Assembly (NCBI RefSeq): GCF_040546275.1
Contig: NZ_JBEPNO010000005.1
Coordinates: 62,001-126,000 of the forward strand
Length of the DNA stretch: 64,000 nucleotides
Origin: Nakamurella sp040546275
GTDB lineage: Bacteria; Actinomycetota; Actinomycetes; Mycobacteriales; Nakamurellaceae
Direction of reading: 5' to 3'
Below are positions 17,187 to 26,276 of this stretch, in pieces. The notes under the pieces were generated by a model, which did no database searches, was not told where the DNA came from, and saw nothing but the letters and a program-made list of their open reading frames with translations. Position 1 is the first letter of the stretch. Each line of letters starts with the position of its first letter. A program made the position numbers and the translations under genes.

Positions 17187-18481
17187 GAGGTGGGGCAGCC
17201 GGCGGGCGGATCGATGCGGAAGACCGTCATCATTCCTCCGAAGGTTGCTCCGTAGTTGGTTGCCTGCTCCAGGGCATGGCTGTGGGCGATGTGGTAGTAC
17301 TCGCCGCATTCGTTGTTCGACGTGATCGTCGTCGGAACGGCATTCTTCGTGCCGAGGTAGGGGCTCTCGCTGAACCAGGTGTCCGAGCCGACCAGCAACT
17401 GGTCGGTGATGGCCGGCACCTGCGTCGGGACCGGATTGGTCAGCGCGCTCCACCCCTCCACGTCGCGCCAGTCCATCAGCACGTCCACGGTCTGGCCGGG
17501 GCCGACGTCGATGTCGTACTTCTGGTACGACAGGTCCTCGCCGGCCGGCCCCTGCAACGCGTGCCCGTCCCGGTCGATCACCCGTTCGTCACTGCCATGG
17601 GGATGGAACGGGTAGTTCACGGTGCCGGCGTTCAGATAGCGGATGGTGGCGGGGAGGGGATTGGCGATCGCGTCGTAGGGCTTGATGTGGACGAATGCCG
17701 AATACGGCTGGGCCGGCAGCCAGGATGCGCCGTTCGGCGCGAGAGTGTCCGGCATGCTGCGTCCGTTGATCATGAAATACCGTGCGGTGTAGGCGCTCCA
17801 GGTGATCGGCTGGCTGCGTTCCACCGCCAGATGCACGTCGGGGTCGACCTCGGACAGCAGGAAGACGTAGTCCTGGCCGACGGTGAAGGCGGAATCGGCG
17901 CGGTCGTTGACCTGCGTCGGATGGCCGGCAGGACGGACGATCAACGCTCCGTACAACCCCATCTGCACCTGCTTGTCGACGTCGGTGCCGCTCTCGTAGA
18001 GGTATGTTCCCGGGCTGCCCGGGGTGAACGTGTAGGTCACGGAGCCATTGACCGGGGCTGCACTCTGCACCAACGACGTCAGGGACCCGCCCGGATCGAA
18101 CTGCGGTTGAGCCGGATTGCCGTTGGCCTTCACCGCCTTCTGGCCGGGGAAGATGATCGAGGTGGCCTCCGGGAGGCTGTTGTGCAGGACCACGGTGACC
18201 GGTTGACCCGAGGTCACGCACAGGGTCGGCCCGGGCAGTTGGAATCCTCTGCTGCTGTTGCCGTAGCTCCACATGTAGATGGAGTTGCCGTCCGGGGTGG
18301 AGGCGTAGCCGTCCTGCGCGGTGAGCGAGAAGGTCTGCTGCGGATCGGTGTCGCAGACCGTCCCGGCGGTCCCGGCCGCGGAGGCGGCGGGCGCGACGAT
18401 CAGCATGGTGCCGAGGACGAGAGTCACGGTTCCGGTGACGGCGCGAATGCGCCGGTGTCTGATGATGCTGGCGAAGTTCAT
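17183..18481 (-). CDS. Secreted multicopper oxidase subunit carrying only the C-terminal copper motifs
   Basis: 432 residues with a Sec-type signal peptide (cut near ASAAGTAG). Two cupredoxin domains are visible. In the first, the positions of the usual ligands read ATSIIFPGQ and GTYLYESGTDVDKQVQMG, with no histidines. The second keeps FHPHG (His293, His295) and HIAHSHALEQATN (His397, His400, His402), the counterparts of the last-domain motifs, though the type 1 Cys of the usual HCH is Ser. Alone it could not form a trinuclear copper centre. It overlaps the next gene by 4 bases and lies 20 bases after the preceding one, whose motifs are complementary. Confidence 0.85.
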   Translation of the reverse strand: MNFASIIRHRRIRAVTGTVTLVLGTMLIVAPAASAAGTAGTVCDTDPQQTFSLTAQDGYASTPDGNSIYMWSYGNSSRGFQLPGPTLCVTSGQPVTVVLHNSLPEATSIIFPGQKAVKANGNPAQPQFDPGGSLTSLVQSAAPVNGSVTYTFTPGSPGTYLYESGTDVDKQVQMGLYGALIVRPAGHPTQVNDRADSAFTVGQDYVFLLSEVDPDVHLAVERSQPITWSAYTARYFMINGRSMPDTLAPNGASWLPAQPYSAFVHIKPYDAIANPLPATIRYLNAGTVNYPFHPHGSDERVIDRDGHALQGPAGEDLSYQKYDIDVGPGQTVDVLMDWRDVEGWSALTNPVPTQVPAITDQLLVGSDTWFSESPYLGTKNAVPTTITSNNECGEYYHIAHSHALEQATNYGATFGGMMTVFRIDPPAGCPTS

Positions 18482-18501
18482 CTCTGGTGTCCCTCTGCCG
18501 G

Positions 18502-19809
18502 TCAGGTGTTCTCGACGGTCTGGGCCGGATAGGCAGTGGCCGATCCGGCGGCGTGTACACGGATCTCGGTCATCATGCCGCCGTATCCGAGACCACCGCC
18601 GTTCTCGAGGTAGGAGTACTTGCGGTCGTAGAGCAGGTAGGTCCCCGGGGCGTCGGGGGCCGTGAAGATGACGTCCCGGCTCTCGCCGGGGCCGACGTCG
18701 ACCGTATTGGTGGTGATGTAGTTGGTCGTGCCGTCGCGGCCCCTGAGGAGGCTCGCGTCCTTGGCGACGATCTGCAGATCGATGTTGTCGACGGTCATCG
18801 AGTGGTTCTGATAACCCAGATTGGACAGTCGCAGCAGCACCTTCTCCTTGGTGTTGCAGGTGATCAGCGACGAGATCGGTTGGTACTGCAGACGTCCGGC
18901 GGCACTCGATGTCGGGTCGCCATTGGGGGCGAGGGTATCGGGATACGCCCGGCCGTTCAGCAACCAGAAGCTCGGATCGAAATCGGTCCAGTCGTTCACC
19001 TGGATGTGGGCGTCCCGGTAGTGGGCGGCCGACCAGAGCTCGGTGATCATGTAGGCGAACTCGCGGTCGTACCGCGTCGATCCGTCGCCGTCGTTGTAGG
19101 CATACTTCGTCCCGATCGGGTTGCCGGCAATGGCGATCCGGTTCTGCTTCGGTCGGACGAAGACCATTCCGGTCATGCCCATCTGCACGTGCTCGACGTC
19201 CTCGAAATGGCAGTGGTACATGTAGGTTCCGGCATCGTGCGGGCGGTAGAAGTAGGTGAGATCCCGTCCGACGGGAACCGCCAGGGACAGCTCGGGCACA
19301 CCGTCGAACAGCGGGATCGCGTTGACGAACCCGTGCCAGTGCAGCGTGTGGCCGTCGAAGAGGTCCGGCCGTTGCTGCAGACCGAGGTTGGTGAGGGTGA
19401 TGTAGATGTCGTCCTCTTCGTCGAAGGACATCATCGGCGCGCTGATCTGCGCCTTGCCGCGTTGCGCGGCGACCCCCGCCGACGTCATTCCGGTGACGTT
19501 GCGGAATCCGAACACGTAGGTGTTGAAACCGCTCGGGGCCAGGGCATCCGGGAAGAACGGGGGGTCAGGCGGCGCATCGGCCGGCATGGCCACCCAGCCG
19601 TCGGTGCCGACCAGGTGGACCCGCTTGACCGGGTGGACGACCGCCGCGGCCTGGAGTGGGGCCGCCGCCGGGCGTGGCCCTGCTGCAGCTGCGGCCGCTG
19701 CGCTGCCGGTGAGGAGGTCGGAGCCGACCATCGAGCCGGCCAGGGCGACACTCCCGCCGACCAGGAACGTGCGCCGGGAAATCCTCTGTTGCGGAACGAT
19801 TTCGGTCAC
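18502..19809 (-). CDS. Tat-exported multicopper oxidase subunit with the N-terminal copper motifs
   Basis: 435 residues from the GTG at 19809, chosen because GGGGAG lies 6 bases before it. An alternative GTG at 19893 overlaps the upstream stop (GTGA) and would add 28 residues with repeated DIH(R/C)S units. A Tat signal (ISRRTFLVGG) predicts folding with cofactor in the cytoplasm. The first cupredoxin domain has LHWHG (about 157-159) and YHCHFEDVEHVQMGM (about 199-209), giving type 2/3 ligands and a type 1 Cys-His-Met set. The second domain lacks ligands (NHSMTVDN; LLYDRKYSY). Fits domain 1 of a two-domain oxidase whose partner motifs are in the next gene. Relatives include laccase-like and metal-oxidising enzymes. 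Confidence 0.85.
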   Translation of the reverse strand: MTEIVPQQRISRRTFLVGGSVALAGSMVGSDLLTGSAAAAAAAGPRPAAAPLQAAAVVHPVKRVHLVGTDGWVAMPADAPPDPPFFPDALAPSGFNTYVFGFRNVTGMTSAGVAAQRGKAQISAPMMSFDEEDDIYITLTNLGLQQRPDLFDGHTLHWHGFVNAIPLFDGVPELSLAVPVGRDLTYFYRPHDAGTYMYHCHFEDVEHVQMGMTGMVFVRPKQNRIAIAGNPIGTKYAYNDGDGSTRYDREFAYMITELWSAAHYRDAHIQVNDWTDFDPSFWLLNGRAYPDTLAPNGDPTSSAAGRLQYQPISSLITCNTKEKVLLRLSNLGYQNHSMTVDNIDLQIVAKDASLLRGRDGTTNYITTNTVDVGPGESRDVIFTAPDAPGTYLLYDRKYSYLENGGGLGYGGMMTEIRVHAAGSATAYPAQTVENT

Positions 19810-19825
19810 TGTGCGCTCCCCAGGG

Positions 19826-19879
19826 CGGTGGATGTCAGAGCAGTGGATGTCAGAGCGGTGGATGTCAGGGCGGTGGAGG
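19826..19879 (-). repeat. 15-bp tandem repeat at the start of the oxidase gene
   Basis: Three 15-base units (from 19826, 19841 and 19856) plus a partial fourth, differing by 1-2 bases. They lie between the two candidate start codons and, if translated, encode three DIH-(R/C)-(S/P) repeats ahead of the Tat signal. Confidence 0.75.
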
Positions 19880-19889
19880 TGGGTGCTCG

Positions 19890-22800
19890 TCACGGGGTGA
19901 CCTGGTCAGCGCCCGCGTCGACGTGAGCGGGTGACCCGGAAGGCCTGGGCTGGCCGTCGACGTCGAAAGCCGGCGCGAGGACGGGATAGGTCCAGGTGCC
20001 CCAGGTCACCGTGGTCTGCGTGGCCCCGGAAGCGAAGGCCGGCGAAGGTGGTGTCGTGGCCAGGTGGTAGTTGCCCATCAGGGATGGCGGCAGCAACTGC
20101 GCGACGATCGTGGCCGCCCGGAAGGCCGGGTAGGCGCGGGACGCCAGGATGTCAACGGTGACGTCGTAGGTGGAGACGAAGCCGGGGTCGACGCCGACCA
20201 GATTGGTCGGGCTGGCAACGGTGCCGATGCCATCCTGGAGAAGGGAATTCGTCGGCGTCAGGAGCGCCCCGGGCACATCCACCACACCCATGTCCCAGTT
20301 GTTGGTGTCGTTGACGGTGCCGTCCGGCAGGAGACCACCGATCCCGGTCACCCAGCCACCGTCGAACGTGCCTGCCCTGTTGTCCGAGAAGATGTTGTTC
20401 AGCAGCGTCGGCCGGCTGAAGATCGTCGTACCCAGGGTGGCCGCTCCGGGGAACTGGTTGGTGTTCATCAGTCTCGCCTGGAGCAGATCGCTGTTCGATG
20501 CGGTGGACAGGCCCGCGGGGGCAGGCTGTCCGTCGCTGGTCACCGCGGTAGCCGTGGTCAGGTTCTTGACGATCGTGTTGTTGACGACGTTGACGAACGC
20601 CGCGTCGTCGAGCGCGATGCCGCCGCCCTCGTGTGCCGAGATGTTGTTGGCGACGATGTTGTTGGTGATGTTGATGGTCCCCGGCTTGGCCCTCGATACG
20701 TGGGAACCACTGACCTGCAGCAGCCGGATGCCGCCGCCATCGTCGCTCGCGAGATTCGCCTGGATGATGTTCGAGTCGATGGTGACCGGACCGGACCCTT
20801 CCGACAATGCGGTGGGCACGGCCGGGAGTTCGCCGGCGATCATGATCGCCCCGCCCTCGTCGTAGGAGGAGTTGAACCACACCCGGTTCCTGGCGATCGT
20901 GCCGCCGCTGGAGCCGCCGCCGTTGTCGTTGTAGCCGAAAGCCGAGATGGCGCCGCCGTATTCGGCGGAGAAATTCCCGCAGATCGCGTTGCCGGTGATC
21001 TGGTAGCCGTCGCTGCCGGTGAACAATCCGATCCCACCGGCCAGGTTGGTGCCGCCGTTGTCGCGGATCTGGTTGCGCGCCAACACGAAGTTGTAGTTCC
21101 GGTTGTTGCCGACGTATGGCGTCCCGAGCCGGACCGCTCCGCCGTAGGACCCGCCGTTGCCGCGGATGATGTTGTCCGTCAGCTGGAAGTTCTGCACGTT
21201 GCTGTGGACGTACACGCCGCCGCCCTGGGTGACGAGCGCGCCGGTGGCGCCGTAGGGGGTTTTGATGCCGCCGGTGAGCTCGTTGATGTTGGCCGGGAAG
21301 TCCGACTGTGCGCCGCCGGTGATGGTGAACCCGTCCATGGTGAGCGGATAAGAGTTCGGGACCGAGACGCCGGCCGGGTCGTCCAGGACGGTCACCACCG
21401 CCGCATCCGGCACCGCAGGATTGCCCGAATACCGCAGCCTGCTCAGCAGGGTGATCCAGTTCGTGCCGCCAGGGTTGTCGGGATTGAAGCCGGTGCCGTC
21501 GATGATCGAGCCGCGGACGAAGGTTCCCGAGGAATCGAAGCCGCCCGGGCCGACACCCTGGATCTTGACCTGATGATGGACGATCAGATTCTCGGTGTAT
21601 TCACCCTGCGGATCGTTGGTGGTCTGGTCGTTGGGCCAGACGACGACCAGCCAGAATTTCTTGCCCGCGGTCGGCTGGGCTGCCTCCAGTGCGGCTTGAA
21701 TCGTCGAGAACGGCTTGCCCGGGCCGACTTCGGCGAGGGCCGGGGTGGTTGCCGCCTTGCCGGCGTTGGTCGCCGTGGCCAGGTCGAGCACCTGGATGGT
21801 GAGTCCGTTGACGCTGCTCAGGCCGGTGGTGCCGTTCTTGATCGAGATGGTCTGCGGACCGGCGGGTGTCGTCGACGGCACGGTGAAGACGATCTGGTGG
21901 TCCGACCAGGTGGTCGCTCCCACGGCGGCACCGTTCAGCGTCAGGAGATTCTGTGGAGTGGCCGAGCCGAAATTCGAACCGGTGACGGTGACGGCTCTGG
22001 TGTCAATCGGCGTGTTCTTGCGTACATAAGGACGGTCCACCGCCAGGACTTGCGGGGTGGCGGTCCCGAGGTCGCACTGGGTCGGGTTCACGGTCGTGGT
22101 GCCCGGGACGATGGCCGTGGTGGCGACCTGGGTGGGTGCCTCGTCGGTCACCGTGAAAAGACCGGGCCAGGCCTGGAAATTGGTGGCGATGGTGCGGAAC
22201 CTCGGGTTGTAGTCGGCGTTGAGCGCCCCCGGCTGGCCGGGGTCGTTGCCGACGAAGCGGTACATGTTCGGGCACGGCCCGGCTGGGACCGGGCAGTTGT
22301 AGGTGTCGGTCGACGGTTCGAGGGCTTCGTACAGCCCGTTGAAGTCGGTGTGCGTCGTGTCGACCAGGCGACCGGACCAGTCGTACAGGCCGACAGGCAC
22401 GTAGGGGAGCCCCTGGGCCTCGCCGTAGTTCACGCTTCGCTTGTCGAGGGTCAGCCCGAGGTCGTTGAGGGTCAGGCCCCAGAAGTGTGTCGGGATCGGC
22501 ACATCCGTGAACAGGTTGAAGTTCGGCGCAGTGGCCTGTCCGGCCCGGACGGTCACCAGCTTGTCGTTGCACATCGGCTTGGACTGGCCCTCGAACGGGC
22601 TGCCGCCGCCGGCGAGGAACGGCTGATCGGTCACGTGGACGATGTGCGAGGCACCCACGCAGGCAGAGATGATGCCGGCCTGCTGCGCCGGGGGCTGTGC
22701 CGGCGTCGGCTGGTCACCGGGTGGGGTGTTGTTGGCGATCGCCGGCGTGCTCGGCGGGTAGTTCTGCTGCGGGAGATAGCTGTCGCCGTCGAAGACGTTG

Positions 22801-25304
22801 ACGTCCTCCTCCTTCGTGACCTGGTACATCGGCTTGCCGTCGACCGGGTCGGTCGGGATCTCGACCGAGACGATGTAGTCGGCGGCCGGTAGGTCCTGCT
22901 CCTGACCTGCCGGGAGCTGGGCGTAGAGGTCGAGACCGGCCGGATTGTGCACGGTGTCGCTCGGCGGATACAGGTTGATCTTCGACGTCGCGAACCCGTA
23001 GTTGCCGTTGACCGTCTGCGACGCCGCGCCCGGGGTGGCATCGCTCGGGCCGACTGCGACGCCCATCATCGGTGCCTCGACGCACATCGCGTTCGCCGCG
23101 CTGCCCGCGGGTGGAAGAGCCTGCTGGTCGGTCAGCGGCTGCCCGTTGTACATCCGGGCCGTGCACCCGCGTGGTGGCTGCCATGTCTCGGAGGTATAGG
23201 CCTCCTGGACCTCGGGGCCTTTGACCAGCGCACCGGCCACGGGATTGGGGATCGAGGTGCCCGGGTTCGCCGGATCGTCGATCTGCGCCGGCTCGATCTG
23301 GCGCCCGGACTTGCAGTTGGCGGGCAAGGTGTTGGCATCACACGCTTTCGGCACATACAGGTGCACGGGCACGCCGCTGATACCGGGCTGGTAGGGCTCG
23401 GTCGCGGAATAAGCGGCGTCCAGTTCGTTGCGGGTGGTGTCGTAGGTGACCGTGCCGACGATCCCGCCGTTGGTTCCGGCCGAATAGGGCTGGACACCCC
23501 AGTCGATCCGGCCGCCGAGGCCGATGATCGGGAGGAAGTTGACGTCGACGAGGCTGCCCAGCCTGGTGGTCGAAGTCGTCTCGTTCTCACCACGGTAGGT
23601 GATTCCGGTGGTGCGGTAACGGGTATTGAAGGCCTCCAGGACCAGCCACTTGCCCATCGGATAGGTCTCGCGGATGTCGTAGGCCCCGCTCTCCCCGGTG
23701 ATCGTGGTGTTGGTGGCCTGGTCCATGAGCGAGTTGTCCCGTTCGCGGACCGTCAGGGGGAACGACGGGACAGCCTTCTCCCCGGGGTCTTGACGTCCGT
23801 TCGCATTGGAGTCGACGAATACGTTGCCGTAGAGGTGCGTGAACCATCCGACGATCATCTTGTTCCCGACGTCGGTGATCCCGCCGTCGGCGACATCGAC
23901 GTTGAAACTCCAGAGGATGTAGTCCTGGTCGTCGTCCCAGATGGACAGCTGGTAGGTACCGTCGGGAACGTTCTTGATGTCGAACGATCCGTCGACATTG
24001 CCGCGTCCGACGTAGATCTGGGCGTCGCCGGCGCCGAGATCGGACAGTGCGATCCATGGTTGTTTGATCGGCCCAGCGAGTTTCGCTCCCGCGAATCCGG
24101 TCTCCGGCACCACCTGCCCGTTCTGGCCACCGACGTACGGCAGACCGGCGACGGCGACTCCCTTGATCTCACCGGTCGGTGTCGGATGGTTCCGGGTCGG
24201 CGGCGGTACCAGGATGGCCTGCGTCTTGACGAACCCGAACTGGACCGACGGGACGAGCTCGGCGCCCTTGGTCTGCTCCGTGTCGAAGCCCGTCGCGCCT
24301 TCCTGGCTCCAGATGTCGTGATCGTGGCCGCCTTCCAGGGTGGTCGTCTGGACCCACTGGTAGGTCTGCCCGGCGACCGGCACCGGCGGGGTGATGGTCG
24401 CCGCGTAGCGGTTGGTCCCCATGTTCTCGATGCGGATCAGCCCGGTGGCGTCGCTGGTGCAGCGTCCTGTCGAACTCGGGTCGATGATCGGCTTGTTGGC
24501 GGCGTCGAAGGCGATCGGCTGGTCGTGGTGCGCCGCATTGTCGGGATACAGCGTGGTGCCGTTGGGCGTGTGCATGTACATCGTGCACAGTGCATTGCCG
24601 TAGTAGTCGGTGCTGACGGTCCCGAGTACATCCGTGAGATGGGCCGTGAAGCCGGCAAGACCCCGTTCGGCATCGACCTCGTAGGTGGCGTCGACCGGGG
24701 CATTGTCGTTGAAGACCTGGATGCGCAACGTCGACAGCGGCAACGGCGTCGGGTTCATCTGCACCGTCACCGCGAGGGTGCTGCCGGCGCTGACGGTGAA
24801 GTGCGATCCGTCGATCTTGAAGTTGTCGGCGGTGACCGAGATCAGGTACTTGCCGACCGGGAGGTTGGCCAGGGCCTTGGTCAGGTTGAGATCGGACTCG
24901 TTGCCCTGGGCCATGATTGCGGCCGCGCCGGAGGTGTTGCGCACCGAGGGCCACTGGCAGGTGTCCGCGTAGGCAGGGTCCGGGTTGCCGCCGGGAGCGG
25001 TCGCGGGAAGGCAGGCGGCGGTGCCCTGATTGGCGATCGTCCCGGGATTGCCCGTGTCATCCTGGTTGATCATCCACTTGTAGTGCGGGATCGGGTCGCC
25101 CTTGTGGACGAATCCGGTTGCCGGCCGCACGGTCGCAGCGCTGCGGACCTCCAAGGTGATGGCTCCGGTCGCGGAGGCACTCGCCGCGTGGGTGACGGGC
25201 GGCGACACGGTCAGAGCCCGGGTGGTGCCGGCGACGCCCAGCAGGAGCAGCGCCGCTGCGGCAACCGCCAGTTCCCGGCGCAAGAATCCTCGACGACGTC
25301 CCAT
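19890..25304 (-). CDS. Very large secreted surface protein with SdrB-like, IPT/TIG and beta-helix domains
   Basis: 1804 residues; AAGGAG precedes the ATG. A signal peptide (about 8-30) follows a basic start. The first third has carboxypeptidase-regulatory/SdrB-like modules, clearest around 487-580 (GNVFVDSNANGRQDPGE, then SGAYDIRETYP). An IPT/TIG domain lies near 1090-1175 (VTVTGSNFGSATPQNLLTLNG). A right-handed parallel beta-helix (about 1250-1680) has repeated NNIVANN / NNTIVKN turns. No LPXTG or membrane anchor is visible at the end (AHVDAGADQVTP), so it may be released or held by partners. First gene of the oxidase operon, ending 4 bases into an alternative start of the Tat oxidase. Likely an adhesive or matrix protein on which the oxidases act; substrate unknown. 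Confidence 0.85.
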   Translation of the reverse strand: MGRRRGFLRRELAVAAAALLLLGVAGTTRALTVSPPVTHAASASATGAITLEVRSAATVRPATGFVHKGDPIPHYKWMINQDDTGNPGTIANQGTAACLPATAPGGNPDPAYADTCQWPSVRNTSGAAAIMAQGNESDLNLTKALANLPVGKYLISVTADNFKIDGSHFTVSAGSTLAVTVQMNPTPLPLSTLRIQVFNDNAPVDATYEVDAERGLAGFTAHLTDVLGTVSTDYYGNALCTMYMHTPNGTTLYPDNAAHHDQPIAFDAANKPIIDPSSTGRCTSDATGLIRIENMGTNRYAATITPPVPVAGQTYQWVQTTTLEGGHDHDIWSQEGATGFDTEQTKGAELVPSVQFGFVKTQAILVPPPTRNHPTPTGEIKGVAVAGLPYVGGQNGQVVPETGFAGAKLAGPIKQPWIALSDLGAGDAQIYVGRGNVDGSFDIKNVPDGTYQLSIWDDDQDYILWSFNVDVADGGITDVGNKMIVGWFTHLYGNVFVDSNANGRQDPGEKAVPSFPLTVRERDNSLMDQATNTTITGESGAYDIRETYPMGKWLVLEAFNTRYRTTGITYRGENETTSTTRLGSLVDVNFLPIIGLGGRIDWGVQPYSAGTNGGIVGTVTYDTTRNELDAAYSATEPYQPGISGVPVHLYVPKACDANTLPANCKSGRQIEPAQIDDPANPGTSIPNPVAGALVKGPEVQEAYTSETWQPPRGCTARMYNGQPLTDQQALPPAGSAANAMCVEAPMMGVAVGPSDATPGAASQTVNGNYGFATSKINLYPPSDTVHNPAGLDLYAQLPAGQEQDLPAADYIVSVEIPTDPVDGKPMYQVTKEEDVNVFDGDSYLPQQNYPPSTPAIANNTPPGDQPTPAQPPAQQAGIISACVGASHIVHVTDQPFLAGGGSPFEGQSKPMCNDKLVTVRAGQATAPNFNLFTDVPIPTHFWGLTLNDLGLTLDKRSVNYGEAQGLPYVPVGLYDWSGRLVDTTHTDFNGLYEALEPSTDTYNCPVPAGPCPNMYRFVGNDPGQPGALNADYNPRFRTIATNFQAWPGLFTVTDEAPTQVATTAIVPGTTTVNPTQCDLGTATPQVLAVDRPYVRKNTPIDTRAVTVTGSNFGSATPQNLLTLNGAAVGATTWSDHQIVFTVPSTTPAGPQTISIKNGTTGLSSVNGLTIQVLDLATATNAGKAATTPALAEVGPGKPFSTIQAALEAAQPTAGKKFWLVVVWPNDQTTNDPQGEYTENLIVHHQVKIQGVGPGGFDSSGTFVRGSIIDGTGFNPDNPGGTNWITLLSRLRYSGNPAVPDAAVVTVLDDPAGVSVPNSYPLTMDGFTITGGAQSDFPANINELTGGIKTPYGATGALVTQGGGVYVHSNVQNFQLTDNIIRGNGGSYGGAVRLGTPYVGNNRNYNFVLARNQIRDNGGTNLAGGIGLFTGSDGYQITGNAICGNFSAEYGGAISAFGYNDNGGGSSGGTIARNRVWFNSSYDEGGAIMIAGELPAVPTALSEGSGPVTIDSNIIQANLASDDGGGIRLLQVSGSHVSRAKPGTINITNNIVANNISAHEGGGIALDDAAFVNVVNNTIVKNLTTATAVTSDGQPAPAGLSTASNSDLLQARLMNTNQFPGAATLGTTIFSRPTLLNNIFSDNRAGTFDGGWVTGIGGLLPDGTVNDTNNWDMGVVDVPGALLTPTNSLLQDGIGTVASPTNLVGVDPGFVSTYDVTVDILASRAYPAFRAATIVAQLLPPSLMGNYHLATTPPSPAFASGATQTTVTWGTWTYPVLAPAFDVDGQPRPSGSPAHVDAGADQVTP

Positions 25305-25601
25305 GATCGCTCCTTTGCGTCACCGGTGCCGATGCACCGCGAACCATGCGAGATCAAGGTGGGGGATGACGGGAGGTAAAGGTCGGTTCATGACGAAGTT
25401 GTCATGAACCGGTAGGCATCCGAGGTGTTCGGGAGCTGGAATCGGCCGCTGGCCGGACAGAAAACTACGTAGGGTGAACCGAACGTCACCAGACGTGGCT
25501 TTTCGGCGCCAATTGCCTGAAGTGTCCAATTTGTGCTACACAGACCGTCACGGCGGGCCAACAGGCTTGCCGAGTCGCTCTGCTCCCCTTGTTGGTGGCC
25601 C
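25305..25601. other. Divergent intergenic region between the oxidase operon and its two-component system
   Basis: Nearly 300 bases with no gene. It holds the inverted repeat at 25384-25411, a weak plus-strand promoter candidate (TTGCCT at 25513, TACACA at 25537, 18-base spacer) and the ribosome binding site of the surface-protein gene. Base composition is slightly AT-richer than the genes around it. Confidence 0.6.
25384..25411. promoter_or_regulatory. Perfect 11-bp inverted repeat, candidate operator
   Basis: CGGTTCATGAC, 6 bases, GTCATGAACCG. It lies 80 bases before the surface-protein start and about 190 before the response-regulator start. It is a candidate site for the adjacent OmpR-type regulator. 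Without a T-run and in a divergent promoter region, a terminator is less likely. Confidence 0.5.
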
Positions 25602-26276
25602 ATGAGTCACGTACTGATCGTGGAAGACGAACCGCATCTGCTGCTGCTCGTGACACGGTTGCTCAGCGCCGGTGGATATCAGGTCAGCCAGGCCGCCGAC
25701 GGGCGATCTGCTCTGAAATCCGGCACGTCCGTCGCCTTCGACCTGATCATCCTGGACCTCATGCTTCCCGACATGCGCGGTGAAGACGTGCTTTTCGAGC
25801 TACTCGGTGAGCGTCCGGACACCAGGATCCTGGTGCTCTCGTCGGTGACCGACCTCGCGCGGCGGGTCGGAGTTCTCGACCACGGCGCGGTCGACTTCAT
25901 GGCAAAACCCTTCGCCGGAGCCGAACTGATGGCGAGGGTCCGGGCGCGCATCCGCGGTAGCGATGGCGAACGGGCCGGCTCGATCCGTCGGTATCTGACC
26001 GGCGCCGGCCTGGAATTGGATCTCGAACGACACGAATTGATCATCGATGGGCGACGAATTGATCTTTCCCAACGGGAGTTCGCACTGCTGGCGCACCTGC
26101 TGCACCGAACCCCTGCCGTCTGTACGCGCCAGGAACTCCTCTCGGACGTGTGGGGCATGGCCTTCGATCCGGGAACCAACGTCGTCGACGTCTACATGCG
26201 TCGGCTGCGGGCCAAGTTGACGATGAGCCGGATCGAGACGGTGCGAAATGTCGGATACAGACTCGTTGCGTGTTAA
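25602..26276 (+). CDS. OmpR/PhoB-type response regulator
   Basis: 224 residues from the ATG at 25602 (MSHVLIVEDEP); the open frame upstream is non-homologous. The receiver domain has the acidic pair ED, the phospho-acceptor Asp52 (LIILDLMLPD), a switch Ser (LSS) and Lys (AKPF). The C-terminal winged-helix domain (LSQREFALLAHLL, then NVVDVYMRRLRAKL and VGYRLV) is the OmpR/PhoB type. It overlaps the kinase gene by 29 bases. Divergent from the oxidase operon, it is the likely regulator of that operon, perhaps through the 25384 inverted repeat. Confidence 0.93.
   Translation: MSHVLIVEDEPHLLLLVTRLLSAGGYQVSQAADGRSALKSGTSVAFDLIILDLMLPDMRGEDVLFELLGERPDTRILVLSSVTDLARRVGVLDHGAVDFMAKPFAGAELMARVRARIRGSDGERAGSIRRYLTGAGLELDLERHELIIDGRRIDLSQREFALLAHLLHRTPAVCTRQELLSDVWGMAFDPGTNVVDVYMRRLRAKLTMSRIETVRNVGYRLVAC

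Noticed and set aside
20064..25379. Two long plus-strand open frames (942 and 810 codons) opposite the surface-protein gene
   Set aside because: Composition is that of an antisense shadow, whereas the minus-strand frame has a ribosome binding site, signal peptide and recognisable domains.
25495..25530. Similarity between the regulator upstream region and the GH35 leader (both contain GCGCCAAT and TGTCCAATTT)
   Set aside because: The elements occur in different order and spacing; most likely coincidence.
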